Counted from the first letter of the stretch, positions 43,273-52,181 are shown. The stretch: 64,000 bases of DNA from Parabacteroides distasonis ATCC 8503 (GCF_000012845.1 NC_009615.1:4652501-4716500), one strand, 5' to 3'. Notes: a model not told the origin generated them from the sequence alone. Numbers and translations are program-made.

Positions 43273-44088
43273 TTATTTCTTTTGGGCGATACCTTGAGTA
43301 ATACGGTCTAAAATAATAGCCAGTATTACAACGGCAATGCCGCCTTCAAAGCCGAGTCCGATTTTCATTTGTGTGATACCTTTCAGTACCACTTCTCCCA
43401 AACCACCGGCTGAAATCATGGCAGACACCACTACCATGGAAAGTGCCATCATGATGGTCTGGTTGATGCCGGTTAGTATGGTGGGTAAAGCCAAAGGCAA
43501 CTGCACCTTGAAAAGTAATTGGCGGGGAGTGGCCCCGAACGATCGGGCAGCCTCTATTACGTTTTCAGGTACTTGCCGTATGCCCAATCCCGTAAGCCGC
43601 ACCACCGGAGGCATGGCAAAGATGATGGTGGCGAAAGCACCGGGAACCGTACCCAATCCGAAAAACAATACCGCAGGAATCAGATAGACGAAAGCGGGCA
43701 TGGTCTGCATACAGTCCAGAACGGGACGGAGCATCCGGTTACAGCGTTCACTTTTTCCCGCCCAAATGCCGAGTGGGATTCCTATCAGCAAAGCCATGCA
43801 AGTGGAGGAAAGCACTAAGGCAAGCGTTTGCATGGTTTCCTCCCAAAATCCCATACCCCATATCAGCAACAGTCCCAGAAGAGTAAAAGCCCCCATACCT
43901 TTACCCACTTTCCACCAAGCCAGTAAAACGGTCAGTGGAATAAAAACATAAAACGGGATAGCGTACAATGCCAGTTGGAAACTATCAATAAAACTTTCTA
44001 CGCCTACATTCAACGCATCAAAAAATACCGCACCTTCTTCGGTCAGCCATTCGATGGCTGCTTCTATATAACATCCTATATCTATCAT
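43273..44088 (-). CDS. proW: Glycine-betaine-type ABC transporter permease
   Basis: A 271-residue inner-membrane protein with about six to seven membrane segments. It has the BPD_transp_1 pattern: LLIGIPLGIWAGKSERCNRM near residue 98, and the EAA loop EAARSFGATPRQLLFKVQLP near residue 187 that contacts the ATPase. The sequence GINQTIMMALSMVVVSAMIS is typical of ProW/OpuAB. It lies between the ATPase and binding-protein genes with gaps of 20 and 25 bp. Confidence 0.9.
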   Translation of the reverse strand: MIDIGCYIEAAIEWLTEEGAVFFDALNVGVESFIDSFQLALYAIPFYVFIPLTVLLAWWKVGKGMGAFTLLGLLLIWGMGFWEETMQTLALVLSSTCMALLIGIPLGIWAGKSERCNRMLRPVLDCMQTMPAFVYLIPAVLFFGLGTVPGAFATIIFAMPPVVRLTGLGIRQVPENVIEAARSFGATPRQLLFKVQLPLALPTILTGINQTIMMALSMVVVSAMISAGGLGEVVLKGITQMKIGLGFEGGIAVVILAIILDRITQGIAQKK

Positions 44089-44108
44089 TGTATATATCGT
44101 TTTTTGTA

Positions 44109-45344
44109 TTATAAATCAATTGCTTGTTGGATAATGTCGTTTATCTCTTCCTTATCCTTGCCGGTCACTTCCACAATGAGCGATGAAAGTGGAACCACTC
44201 CTTCAAATTCGCGTTCTTCATTCACCACCCAGATCGGTGAATTGGTCTTGGTCATCAGCGGAAGGATGTCTTCCACCACCGTGTCTGCGGTAATGGAATG
44301 AACCTCGCTTTTTATGACCGAAGCGATGTCTTTTACTTTCGCTTCACGCAATTTCACAAGATCTCTCAACCGGACCTCGCCTTGCAGAATACCGCCCGCA
44401 TCCACTACGGGAAGTACGGTAAGTTTACGCTCTTTCATTTTGCGTATGAGTACTTCCGGTCCTTCCTTACCCAAACGTGCAACCAGAGGCTTATCCACCA
44501 TAATTGAAGCGGCTGTAACGATACGGCTGCGGTCCACGTTTTCCACAAAACTACGCACATATCCATTGGCGGGTTCCGTGAGGATTTCCTCCGAGGTGCC
44601 AATCTGTTGAATCTCACCGTCGCGCATGATAGCGATACGGTCACCCAATTTGATGGCCTCTTCCAAGTCATGGGTAATGAACACGATGGTTTTCTTCATT
44701 TTCGATTGTAAGGCCAGCAGCTCATCCTGCATCTGTACCCGAATCAATGGGTCGAGAGCCGAGAAAGCCTCGTCCATCAACAGTACCTCGGGGTCATTCG
44801 CCAAAGCACGTGCCAATCCGACACGTTGTTGCATACCGCCTGAAAGCTCGTTTATCATCTGGTTCTCATAGCCGTCAAGTCCCACAAGTTTCATGCTTTC
44901 CAGTGCTTTTTGTTCGCGCTCTTCCTTACCTATACCTTGGAGTTCAAGTCCGAAAACGATATTCTGTAACACGGTACGATGGGGTAGCAGGCCGAAATGC
45001 TGAAATACCATAGCCAGTTCCTTGCGACGGACGGCACGCAGTTCCTCATCAGGCAGGGTGGCGATATTCTTGCCATTGACCGCAATTGCTCCAAAGGTGG
45101 GTTTGTTAAGTCGGTTGAAGCAACGCAACAAACTGGATTTTCCGCTTCCGCTCAACCCCATAATGACAAATATCTCACCTTCATTGATGGCAAAGTTGGC
45201 GCCATTTACAGCGACAGTACATCCTGTTTCTTTCTTGATTTCCTGTTTACTCTTTCCTTTCATCAGCATCTTGAATGCTTTATTCCGTTCACGACCGAAA
45301 ATAAGGTAGAGTTTCATTACTTCTATTTTCTTTTTCTCATTCAT
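44109..45344 (-). CDS. proV: Glycine-betaine-type ABC transporter ATPase with CBS domains
   Basis: A 411-residue ATPase. Walker A is GLSGSGKSSLLRCFNRLNKP near residue 67, the signature LSGGMQQRVGLARALA near 166, Walker B VLLMDEAFSALDPLIR near 188, and the H-loop FITHDLEEA. Two CBS domains fill the C-terminal 130 residues, as in ProV/OpuAA, where they sense ionic strength. It is the first gene of a six-gene operon. ATG 45317 is an alternative start. Confidence 0.92.
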   Translation of the reverse strand: MNEKKKIEVMKLYLIFGRERNKAFKMLMKGKSKQEIKKETGCTVAVNGANFAINEGEIFVIMGLSGSGKSSLLRCFNRLNKPTFGAIAVNGKNIATLPDEELRAVRRKELAMVFQHFGLLPHRTVLQNIVFGLELQGIGKEEREQKALESMKLVGLDGYENQMINELSGGMQQRVGLARALANDPEVLLMDEAFSALDPLIRVQMQDELLALQSKMKKTIVFITHDLEEAIKLGDRIAIMRDGEIQQIGTSEEILTEPANGYVRSFVENVDRSRIVTAASIMVDKPLVARLGKEGPEVLIRKMKERKLTVLPVVDAGGILQGEVRLRDLVKLREAKVKDIASVIKSEVHSITADTVVEDILPLMTKTNSPIWVVNEEREFEGVVPLSSLIVEVTGKDKEEINDIIQQAIDL

Positions 45345-45614
45345 ATATAACCTTTCTTTTATTCGTTAATCTTTTCTCAGACTTAAACATAAAAGCAAGT
45401 TTAATGTCTATCTGTCAAACAAATAGGCACACGGAAATTCTATTGTCATTCCATGCGGAACCACAATCATTTCTTCTTTTACTGTTTCTGAAAACAACTG
45501 CAATAGGGGCGATACTAATGAGTCTGAATCATGTGAGATAAATGGATTTATTTTCAACAAAGAATTGTCCTGATGATTCTACCCTCTAAAGGCTTTTGTT
45601 GCATGATGTATTTG
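45345..45614 (-). other. Long leader of the betaine-SulP operon
   Basis: The promoter box at 45615-45622 leaves an untranslated leader of about 265 nt. It contains an open frame of 50 codons on the minus strand (TTG 45560 to TAG 45408, containing EEMIVVPHGMTIEFPCAYLF) that may be a decayed gene piece or an upstream ORF. No known riboswitch is recognised. Confidence 0.35.
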
Positions 45615-45646
45615 CAAAGATACTTAAAAACATACGGTTAAACAAA
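45615..45646 (-). promoter_or_regulatory. Promoter of the proV-proW-proX-sulP-porin-mgtC operon
   Basis: The -33 TTTG (45646-45643), 20 bases, -7 TATCTTTG (45622-45615). This is a near-perfect Bacteroidetes promoter and the only one seen upstream of the six tightly spaced genes. Confidence 0.75.
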
Positions 45647-45854
45647 TGTTATTGGCTGGTATTCGGGACTTTTACAGCCCCATACGTAGTATGGATAATT
45701 TCTTAATATTTTTCAACAAATGGAAAAAGATGGCAAATAATCCACGTTTACAGTTTTTTTTCTTGGCGACCATTTTTATAAAGACTAATTTTACATTTTT
45801 ATGTTAATTCGCTCTGTTTGTTATCTGAAAGAGCACAAAAATCTATTTCACAAA

Positions 45855-46976
45855 ATGAATATCCGACTGGAACCCAAAGAGATCACAGATGCTTATAGTA
45901 CGCCCATTGTTCAGCAGACTTCCTTTTGGTCGAAAGTAAAAGAACAGCTTGGCATGAGTTCCTGCGCTTTTGATTACAGTGTGCGCAATAGTGAACTTTA
46001 TACCCACGTGGGAGGTTATACGTACACTCAAGCCGATTTCATAATGTTCTTTCAATATCTCAACCGTGAGGATTATATTGCTTACTTACCCTATGGCCCC
46101 GAGATAGAACCATCAGAAGAAAATCAAGGTATTTTTCTGGAAGAACTTTCTGAATCACTTCGTTCATTCCTACCCAAGCATTGCATAGCCCTACGTTATG
46201 ACCTCAATTGGGAAAGCCATTGGTGCAAGGCGGATGATTTTGATGAAGAGGGGCGCTGGATAGGACTTCCTGGGAAAGAGTCTCAGGAGATAAAGCTCAA
46301 TTACGGTACTTGTTGTCACAACCTGCGTAAAGCCAACACCAATATCTTGCCGGTCAATACCATTGTTCTTGATCTGTCCACCACAGAAGAGAAGCTTCTT
46401 GCACGTATGAAACCTAAGACACGTTATAATATCCGGTTGGCATTGAAGCGTGGAGTGGAGGTACGTTCAGCCGGAATCGAAGGATTACAAATCTGGTACA
46501 GCCTCTATAAAGAAACTGCTTTACGTAATGGGCTTCACCTGAACGATATTCAATATTTCCATTCCATATTTGCTTCAAAGATGGAATGTGACGATCCCAA
46601 AGTGAATGTAAAGCTGCTCATAGCCTATCACGACAACACTCCGTTGGCTGCGATGTTCCTGGTCTTCTCATCCCATAGGGCTACTTATCTCTATGGAGCC
46701 TCTTCGTCATCTCACCGTAATCTGATGCCTACTTATGCCTTGCAATGGAGAGCTATACAGCTGGCGCGTGAGCACAACTGCTTGGAGTATGACATGTTCG
46801 GTATCGCTCCGTATGCCGATGCCTCACATCCCATGTACGGGCTTTATAAGTTCAAACATGGTTTTGGCGGAGAAATCTATCATCAGTTGGGATGCTGGGA
46901 CTATCCATTGAAAGAGGATATGTATCAATATTTTACTGCAAAGGAAATGAGCTTGCAGGGATATTACCAGCCTTAA
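45855..46976 (+). CDS. FemAB-type aminoacyl/acyltransferase
   Basis: A 373-residue protein with the double GNAT fold of FemAB-type enzymes. QQTSFWSKVKEQLGM near residue 22 and the C-terminal TYALQWRAIQLAREHNCLEY with YDMFGIAPYADASHPMYGLY and KFKHGFGGE match the family. These enzymes transfer amino acids from aminoacyl-tRNA to peptidoglycan precursors, or act as related acyltransferases. It stands alone, divergent from the betaine operon. I use ATG 45855; an upstream ATG at 45801 adds 18 residues. Confidence 0.85.
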   Translation: MNIRLEPKEITDAYSTPIVQQTSFWSKVKEQLGMSSCAFDYSVRNSELYTHVGGYTYTQADFIMFFQYLNREDYIAYLPYGPEIEPSEENQGIFLEELSESLRSFLPKHCIALRYDLNWESHWCKADDFDEEGRWIGLPGKESQEIKLNYGTCCHNLRKANTNILPVNTIVLDLSTTEEKLLARMKPKTRYNIRLALKRGVEVRSAGIEGLQIWYSLYKETALRNGLHLNDIQYFHSIFASKMECDDPKVNVKLLIAYHDNTPLAAMFLVFSSHRATYLYGASSSSHRNLMPTYALQWRAIQLAREHNCLEYDMFGIAPYADASHPMYGLYKFKHGFGGEIYHQLGCWDYPLKEDMYQYFTAKEMSLQGYYQP

Positions 46977-47189
46977 AAACTGTTATTACGATCATGAGAA
47001 AGAAAATACGACTAAGATTCTATTTTTTTTCATGGAACTTTATATTGATGTGCTGAAAAACAATAATTAAAGATTATTATAACTGGATGCTTGGACATGT
47101 GCTTTGGCAAACTCCACTGCCTCTGGGCGTGTCAATACCTTGAAAGGGCTGATGTATATTGCACATGGAAAAAGGTAAATACGGGTTCA
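46977..47189. other. AT-rich gap before the integrase remnant
   Basis: No gene is seen. On the minus strand, 47080-47163 reads SPFKVLTRPEAVEFAKAHVQ in an open stretch without a start, which may be a fragment of an unknown gene. Confidence 0.35.
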
Positions 47190-47444
47190 TCCGTTTTCAT
47201 TGTTCGAGTATATGCCCGAATACAAAAGACATTCCTTTTCGAGAGGGATTACAAAGGATAATCCGTCTGGAAATGAAATACAAACGCCTGCGTGCCATAT
47301 GCGATATGTTCCTAATTTATGTATCTAACCGGTCTAGCATTTTCCTATATCGTCAACTTGAACAATGAGCATCCAGTACAGGCCAATCTCGAAGACTGGT
47401 GGATAAGGAAAGGGACAAGCAGGATTTCCATAAAAAGTGTCTGA
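47190..47444 (+). pseudogene. Degenerate second integrase fragment
   Basis: The piece first reads EGLQRIIRLEMKYKRLRAIC then DMFLIYVSN, and after a frameshift TGLAFSYIVNLNNEHPVQAN followed by LEDWWIRKG, ending in TGA at 47442-47444. It parallels FTGLAFSDVASLNNEHLVQD and LGDWWIRKG of the integrase at 33752, including the missing catalytic arginine. So it derives from a close relative of that recombinase. Only about 80 codons from the middle of the gene remain. It marks the boundary between the cargo block and the conjugative element body. Confidence 0.75.
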
Positions 47445-47527
47445 GAAGAATGCCTTCTTTTATGTTTTGCAGTTTGTCTGTTATCCATTTTTTCCATAAA
47501 AAACATCGTTGGTCTTTATAATTATTA

Positions 47528-47947
47528 CTAGGCCCCTGTACTGGCGAAATAATCCATCATGGACACTACATATCCAAGTAACGGTATCAGTACACCGATT
47601 ACATATACCATAGCGTACCCCAAAAGGACGAGAGGCAATATTTTACGGTAAAGACCGGCGATAACAAGAAATATAAACAAAAAGCAAGAACCATAAACTC
47701 CTATTTGAAAACCGGGCATCAATTCATAAACGGGTACGGGCTCGGGGTTAAGCATGGCTCCGGCCACAATGGAATAAAGACTTGCCAACAATATAAACAA
47801 TGTATACAGGCAGCTCTTAAAAATCCCGGGATCGTTTCTTTTACAATAGAGAATTGTTTGGATATCACTCCTAAGAAACTCAATACCCAGCAAGAGAGCT
47901 ACCATGACACCCGTATCAAAAGCAGAGAATGTATTCATTTCAATCAA
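47528..47947 (-). CDS. Small four-helix membrane protein of unknown function
   Basis: A 139-residue hydrophobic protein with four predicted membrane segments (residues about 10-27, 45-62, 78-97, 105-130). I recognise no family. It precedes the first structured repeat, from which it is transcribed away. A TATCTTCG near 47966, close to the TAnnTTTG consensus, lies about 20 bp upstream. ATG 47938 is an alternative start. It may belong to the conjugative element or to the debris around the integrase remnant. Confidence 0.55.
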   Translation of the reverse strand: MIEMNTFSAFDTGVMVALLLGIEFLRSDIQTILYCKRNDPGIFKSCLYTLFILLASLYSIVAGAMLNPEPVPVYELMPGFQIGVYGSCFLFIFLVIAGLYRKILPLVLLGYAMVYVIGVLIPLLGYVVSMMDYFASTGA

Positions 47948-48040
47948 TCACCTTTGACGCGAAGATATGTATTTATTCCGGAATGCCACGCCTTCGCTTG
48001 TTTTACGATATGATATTGATATCCGATAGTTTGGAAAATA

Positions 48041-48074
48041 TTTGAAAAACCTTCGTTGTATGCTTTTAAATTTG
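48041..48074 (+). promoter_or_regulatory. Possible promoter upstream of structured repeat copy A
   Basis: TTTG (48041-48044), 22 bases, TAAATTTG (48067-48074). The -7 box is exact but the spacing is 2-3 bases longer than usual. Transcription from here would make a leader of about 270 nt containing the three-way-junction element. Confidence 0.4.
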
Positions 48075-48154
48075 CTCATTACACTTATTACACGTTGTAT
48101 CCGACAAATTGAAAATCCCAGCCATTCTTTCAATTTCTTACCTGCAAATATAGC

Positions 48155-48319
48155 CCTTTGCCGGGTTGATTGCGCAAGGCGGCCCCTTTCAGGGGCTGGT
48201 TGGCTAAAAGAAAATCATCCTCGCTTCGCTGCGGTATTTTCTTTTGCCAAGCCTTGCGCAATCCCCGGCAAAGGACAGTCCGGCAAGTAAGAAACCGAAA
48301 AACCGGCTCCACGGAGCCG
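48155..48319 (+). repeat. Structured repeat copy A (three-way junction plus downstream hairpin)
   Basis: The outer stem pairs CCTTTGCCGG...GATTGCGCAAGGC (48155-48180) with GCCTTGCGCAATC...CCGGCAAAGG (48251-48274). Inside are a CCCC/GGGG hairpin (48183-48195) and a 15-bp stem TTGGCTAAAAGAAAAT with ATTTTCTTTTGCCAA (48200-48215, 48236-48250, one bulged T) closing the 20-nt loop CATCCTCGCTTCGCTGCGGT. A second hairpin, CGGCTC/GAGCCG, lies at 48304-48319, 31 bp before the ATG at 48351. On the minus strand TATATTTG (48152-48145) stands just outside the outer stem. Confidence 0.85.
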
Positions 48320-48350
48320 ATCATGTCAAACAAACTAAAAAAATGAAGGT

Positions 48351-48647
48351 ATGAACAGAGAGACAACAAGCAAAGTCCACAAAGGACAGCAGGGTGCCAA
48401 TCCGAAAATGAGAATGTTGGTTTATCGGGAAAGGAGCTATCCCGCACGGAAGGTGCAAGGCAGGGACGGAAGCTATACGGTTGCCGCAGACAGCCTGGTG
48501 CCGGAACTGCTGGACGGCATCAGAAGCCTTGACCCGGCAGCTTTCAAGCTGGACGAGGAAATCGCCTGCTATTGCTCGGACGAGGAAATCCAAAAACTGG
48601 CGGACGAAGAACTGGTAGAAATAATTTATGAATGGCAACGGTTATGA
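48351..48647 (+). CDS. Small conserved-type mobile-element protein, unknown function
   Basis: A 98-residue hydrophilic protein. The N-terminus is basic, the C-terminus strongly acidic (DEEIACYCSDEEIQKLADEE). I recognise no domain. It is the first gene after structured repeat copy A, and its stop overlaps the next gene's ATG (ATGA), so it is translated together with that gene. The frame is well supported by codon use and by this coupling. Confidence 0.6.
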   Translation: MNRETTSKVHKGQQGANPKMRMLVYRERSYPARKVQGRDGSYTVAADSLVPELLDGIRSLDPAAFKLDEEIACYCSDEEIQKLADEELVEIIYEWQRL

Positions 48648-49774
48648 CTGAAACAACAACAGCAAAGGTCCGGGAAGAACAAGTAACGGGCCTTACCGCA
48701 GAGAATGCGCACCGGGTCACGATGATCCGGGAAAAGGGTACGGACCATCCACCCGTACCGTTCCATTTCAGAAAGGAGCATCATGGAACGGGCAACTATG
48801 TACACCTGTACGGAAATCCGGAAGATCGGAATGAATTGCATTCCAGGGACTTCAAAGACTGGGAAGCCGTAGCGTTCAAACATCCTGGCTATCTGGAGGA
48901 TATGTGGAAACAGGCTTGCGACGCATACGCCTGGAGTTCCTTCGACCCGGAGATTCGTGGCGAGACGGACATCATGATTTACGGGGAGGAGCTGCACAAC
49001 GACCTGCAACTCATGCAGGAAGAGGAACGGGATACATACATCGCCGCCTACCGGAAAAAGCTATCCGCCCAGCTCTCGGCCCTCTCACGCTGCGCCAACC
49101 CGATGGTGACGGGACGGGGCGGATTTGATTACCACAGGCAGGAGAATACGAACAGAAGCTATCAGAACCGCTACGAGGAGTTCCGCAATTGGCGGCAAAA
49201 GGTTCTTGAAGCCGTCAGACGGAAAAAGGAAGCCGCACGACCGGAGGAAGAAAAACTGGAAAAGGCATGGCAGACGCTCAAACGCGACATCAAGAGCAGC
49301 GCCGACACCATCCACGGGATTGACACCGGACAATGCCGGGGTTATAACCGTGCCCTGTTCGTCAGCAGCATCCTGAACAAGGTATCCACCTTCGCCAATC
49401 ACGGGGAAGTGGAAATCGTCCGCAGGGCCGTGGACTTCATTTCCGAATATAACGCAAGGGTAAGGAAACCCGTCATCACCCCAAGAAACAAATTCTTCCA
49501 ATTGCCGGAACTTGCGGAACGGATGCGTGAAAGGCTGAAAGCGGTGCAAAGCCGGGAAAACAAGGAAGTGTCGTTCGAGGGCGGGACACTTGTATGGAAC
49601 TATGGGGAAGACCGCCTTCAGATCCTGTTTGACAGGATTCCCGAAGACAACAGACGAAAGGAACTGAAATCCTCCGGATTCCGCTGGTCACCCAGAAACA
49701 AGGCATGGCAACGGCAGCTCACCTCCAATGCCCTCAGTGCCGCCAAGAGAGTGTTGAACCTTCAAAACATCTGA
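48644..49774 (+). CDS. Mobile-element protein with a C-terminal 'KSSGFRWSP' domain
   Basis: A 376-residue protein from ATG 48644, which overlaps the preceding stop; ATG 48632 is possible. The C-terminus ELKSSGFRWSPRNKAWQRQL resembles a small domain that recurs at the ends of plasmid and phage proteins, often next to methylases and antirestriction genes. The middle (residues about 130-230) is charged and helical. The function is unknown. It is the second gene of an accessory operon in the conjugative element. Confidence 0.6.
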   Translation: MTETTTAKVREEQVTGLTAENAHRVTMIREKGTDHPPVPFHFRKEHHGTGNYVHLYGNPEDRNELHSRDFKDWEAVAFKHPGYLEDMWKQACDAYAWSSFDPEIRGETDIMIYGEELHNDLQLMQEEERDTYIAAYRKKLSAQLSALSRCANPMVTGRGGFDYHRQENTNRSYQNRYEEFRNWRQKVLEAVRRKKEAARPEEEKLEKAWQTLKRDIKSSADTIHGIDTGQCRGYNRALFVSSILNKVSTFANHGEVEIVRRAVDFISEYNARVRKPVITPRNKFFQLPELAERMRERLKAVQSRENKEVSFEGGTLVWNYGEDRLQILFDRIPEDNRRKELKSSGFRWSPRNKAWQRQLTSNALSAAKRVLNLQNI

Positions 49775-49777
49775 ACC

Positions 49778-50665
49778 ATGAATAACGACAAACTGAAATT
49801 CGTAGTCGATTCACGCAGTTTTGACGGCAGCTGCGTGACCACCATGTCTGACGGAATACACGGCGACTACCATCATGAGACACTGGAGGAACTGAGGGAC
49901 AGGGAAAAGAACCCGTACCTCATAGCCGTGTCCGGAAATACCGTCCGCAAGATGATACGCATCCACCTGCAATCCCTCTGCGCCCCGTTCAGTGAGATTA
50001 CGGAAGAAAGATATTTCGACTACATGGATGTCTTGCCCCCCATCCGCCATACCCGGAATTTCTTTTTCCAGGGAGAGCCTTATCATGCGGACATCTACCG
50101 GTTCTGCTTCCGGGCGGGCGGACGCTACTTCACGGGACTCCGCTCCGTTACCACGCCAAGAAAGGAACTGGAACGGCAGATGGACAACCATTACCGGAAC
50201 ATTACCTTCAAAGGAGACATCCTGAAAGAAAAGCCGATGGTCATCTCTGACCACGCACGGCATGCCTCTATAATTATAGTTCCTTATCTGTTTCTTGACA
50301 TAAATGGCGAGAAGAAGTTCATCTGCAACCTGATGAGAGGAACGGACGAATCGTCAGGCAGGGATGTAAGGCTGGAAACCGCCAAAATCCTGCGAAGCCT
50401 GCGCCGTCATCATTTCCTCTACTTCTCCGGCTATGAGGGAAACGACGATATGGACAAGTTCCTAGGCGAAGTGATGAAGAAAAAGCACACCCTGCTGGCA
50501 AATGGCAACTTCCTCCAATATCCCGTGAACCGGGAGTCCGTGTCGTTTACCGGAACGGTCAGGGAAACAGGCGAGCCGTTCTTCTTCCGGATTTACGACA
50601 GGGAGCTGTTCCTGCACCTGTTGTACGTCCTGAGAGGCATCAAAAGGGAAAAAGCTAAAATATAA
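49778..50665 (+). CDS. Uncharacterised mobile-element protein
   Basis: A 295-residue soluble protein. I recognise no motif. It follows the preceding gene by 3 bp and belongs to the same operon. The beginning (KLKFVVDSRSFDGSCVTTMS) and the end (FFFRIYDRELFLHLLYVLRG) are well-formed coding sequence with the same codon use as the neighbours. No signal peptide or membrane segment is seen. Confidence 0.6.
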   Translation: MNNDKLKFVVDSRSFDGSCVTTMSDGIHGDYHHETLEELRDREKNPYLIAVSGNTVRKMIRIHLQSLCAPFSEITEERYFDYMDVLPPIRHTRNFFFQGEPYHADIYRFCFRAGGRYFTGLRSVTTPRKELERQMDNHYRNITFKGDILKEKPMVISDHARHASIIIVPYLFLDINGEKKFICNLMRGTDESSGRDVRLETAKILRSLRRHHFLYFSGYEGNDDMDKFLGEVMKKKHTLLANGNFLQYPVNRESVSFTGTVRETGEPFFFRIYDRELFLHLLYVLRGIKREKAKI

Positions 50666-50682
50666 CGTGACACATAACGACG

Positions 50683-50716
50683 GTATGGTGACTGTCTTTC
50701 CGACCCGTCACCATAC
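50683..50716 (+). other. 10-bp hairpin between accessory genes
   Basis: GTATGGTGAC (50683-50692) and GTCACCATAC (50707-50716) are perfect complements around a 14-nt loop. An A-run, not a T-run, follows, so it is not a standard terminator on the plus strand. It may be an RNA-processing or mRNA-stability hairpin in the 69-bp gap. Confidence 0.5.
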
Positions 50717-50734
50717 AAAAAAAACAATGAGATC

Positions 50735-51001
50735 ATGAGAACTGTGACCGAAGAATCGTTGCGACGCAGGCTGGCCCGTCTGGAGTCGGCCCTGGAAAGC
50801 GAAAAGGCACGCCTGAGAAAAGTATGCGGCGGCATCCCCTGGGGAGCCGGGATGAGGCGTACCAAATGTACCCCCTCATTCCGAAGGGAGGACGAACTGA
50901 TTGGGAAAATCAAGGCGGTGAAACAGCAACTCTCCCAAATGTCCGCAGGCGGTGACAATCACACGTTTAAAGAAACAGGCAGGCGAATGCCGGCCAATTA
51001 A
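50735..51001 (+). CDS. Small coiled-coil protein
   Basis: An 88-residue protein. SLRRRLARLESALESEKARL near the N-terminus and a second helix (EDELIGKIKAVKQQLSQM) suggest a two-helix coiled coil. No family is recognised. It lies in line with the accessory genes on both sides. Confidence 0.5.
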   Translation: MRTVTEESLRRRLARLESALESEKARLRKVCGGIPWGAGMRRTKCTPSFRREDELIGKIKAVKQQLSQMSAGGDNHTFKETGRRMPAN

Positions 51002-51036
51002 CTTGCAAGTCAATAATTTTAAAACCAGTTACGAAT

Positions 51037-51534
51037 ATGAACACCCAATTGGCTATAATCCGTTCAGAGGGAAAAGAACATCTCTGTTACCGGGAAGAGG
51101 AATGTTTTGTCGATGTATCCTATCCGATGGTGACATTTACCAAAGGGGAGGATGATTTTGAAATTGTCAAATGCGACCATCCGTCCATGGAAGAGACTTT
51201 CCTGTATCAGGAAAGCCGTCTCTCAATCGTGATTGAAATGTACCATAACGGCTGGCCGGCATTGTCTCTGAAAGATCCCGTGACCCATGAGATATACACG
51301 GTCCTGACGGTCAACTTAGAAGATAAGGCGGCATTCTCACTGCCTGACAGGGCATTCGTGGACATCAACAACAATCCTGATGCCATGGAGTTCCTTCTGT
51401 CCAACAAATTGGCTGAGGATACAGGTTATAGACGTCAGAGCGGTTGGGTAAGCTACCCGATGGTCACACTTAACCTTCCGACGTTTTACAGGCTTGACCC
51501 ACATGCCTTTAGCGCAATATTGAATATCCGGTAA
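51037..51534 (+). CDS. DUF4313-like protein
   Basis: A 165-residue protein. YTVLTVNLEDKAAF, then AFVDINNNPDAMEFL and the closing segment QSGWVSYPMVTLNL resemble what I know of the DUF4313 family of Bacteroidales mobile elements, which has a conserved FVDxNN and SGxxxYP. Function unknown. It lies 35 bp after the coiled-coil gene and 47 bp before the next one. Confidence 0.6.
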   Translation: MNTQLAIIRSEGKEHLCYREEECFVDVSYPMVTFTKGEDDFEIVKCDHPSMEETFLYQESRLSIVIEMYHNGWPALSLKDPVTHEIYTVLTVNLEDKAAFSLPDRAFVDINNNPDAMEFLLSNKLAEDTGYRRQSGWVSYPMVTLNLPTFYRLDPHAFSAILNIR

Positions 51535-51581
51535 TCCTTCCGGGCAATGAATCTGGTATCAACAATCAAATGGAAAGAATC

Positions 51582-52181
51582 ATGAAAAGATATGACATAA
51601 GAGTAAGGTATTCCTTCGAGGGCACTTACACGGTAGCGGCAGAAGACCGCGATGAAGCAAAAAGAATGGTAAATGACGATTGCGGTCTTGTTTTGGGCGG
51701 CGATATCCACACGACACGCGATGACGATGAAGTGTTGGACTGGGATTTCTGTATCCATCCCGACACGCGGATTCTCTCCTTGCAGGAAAGAGGCGGAAAA
51801 GGAAGTTTACCGTCAGAAGCCGTTGATTTCAGCGGCAGGATCAAGGAACTGCGGGGGGACATCATCGACGCGATACGGCAGTTGCTCCATACTCACTGCA
51901 TGAAAGAAATTCGTCTTCCGGAAGAGGATTATGATCCGGTCTGGGTGATATGGTTTGGCAAGAACGGAGAACTATATGAATGCAGGGTGACAGGACTCCG
52001 GGTAACGGCGGACAGCCTGACCGTCCTTGCCAAAGAGAAAGAAAGCGGTGACGAGGTGCAGTGTCACAGCCCGTTTGAACTCGGCGCAAAGAACATAGAC
52101 TGGCTTCATGAGATGTATGAGGCTGTGTGGCATCAACTGAGAGAAACAAACAATGTAGAATCACAAATAGAAGAACCATGA
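51582..52181 (+). CDS. DpnD/PcfM-like N-terminal domain protein
   Basis: A 199-residue protein from ATG 51582. The first 60 residues (YDIRVRYSFEGTYTVAAEDR, then DEAKRMVNDDCG) resemble the DpnD-PcfM domain found in mobile-element proteins, where a beta strand pair is followed by an EA-rich helix. The remaining part is unknown. The ATG of the next gene overlaps its stop by four bases. Confidence 0.5.
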   Translation: MKRYDIRVRYSFEGTYTVAAEDRDEAKRMVNDDCGLVLGGDIHTTRDDDEVLDWDFCIHPDTRILSLQERGGKGSLPSEAVDFSGRIKELRGDIIDAIRQLLHTHCMKEIRLPEEDYDPVWVIWFGKNGELYECRVTGLRVTADSLTVLAKEKESGDEVQCHSPFELGAKNIDWLHEMYEAVWHQLRETNNVESQIEEP

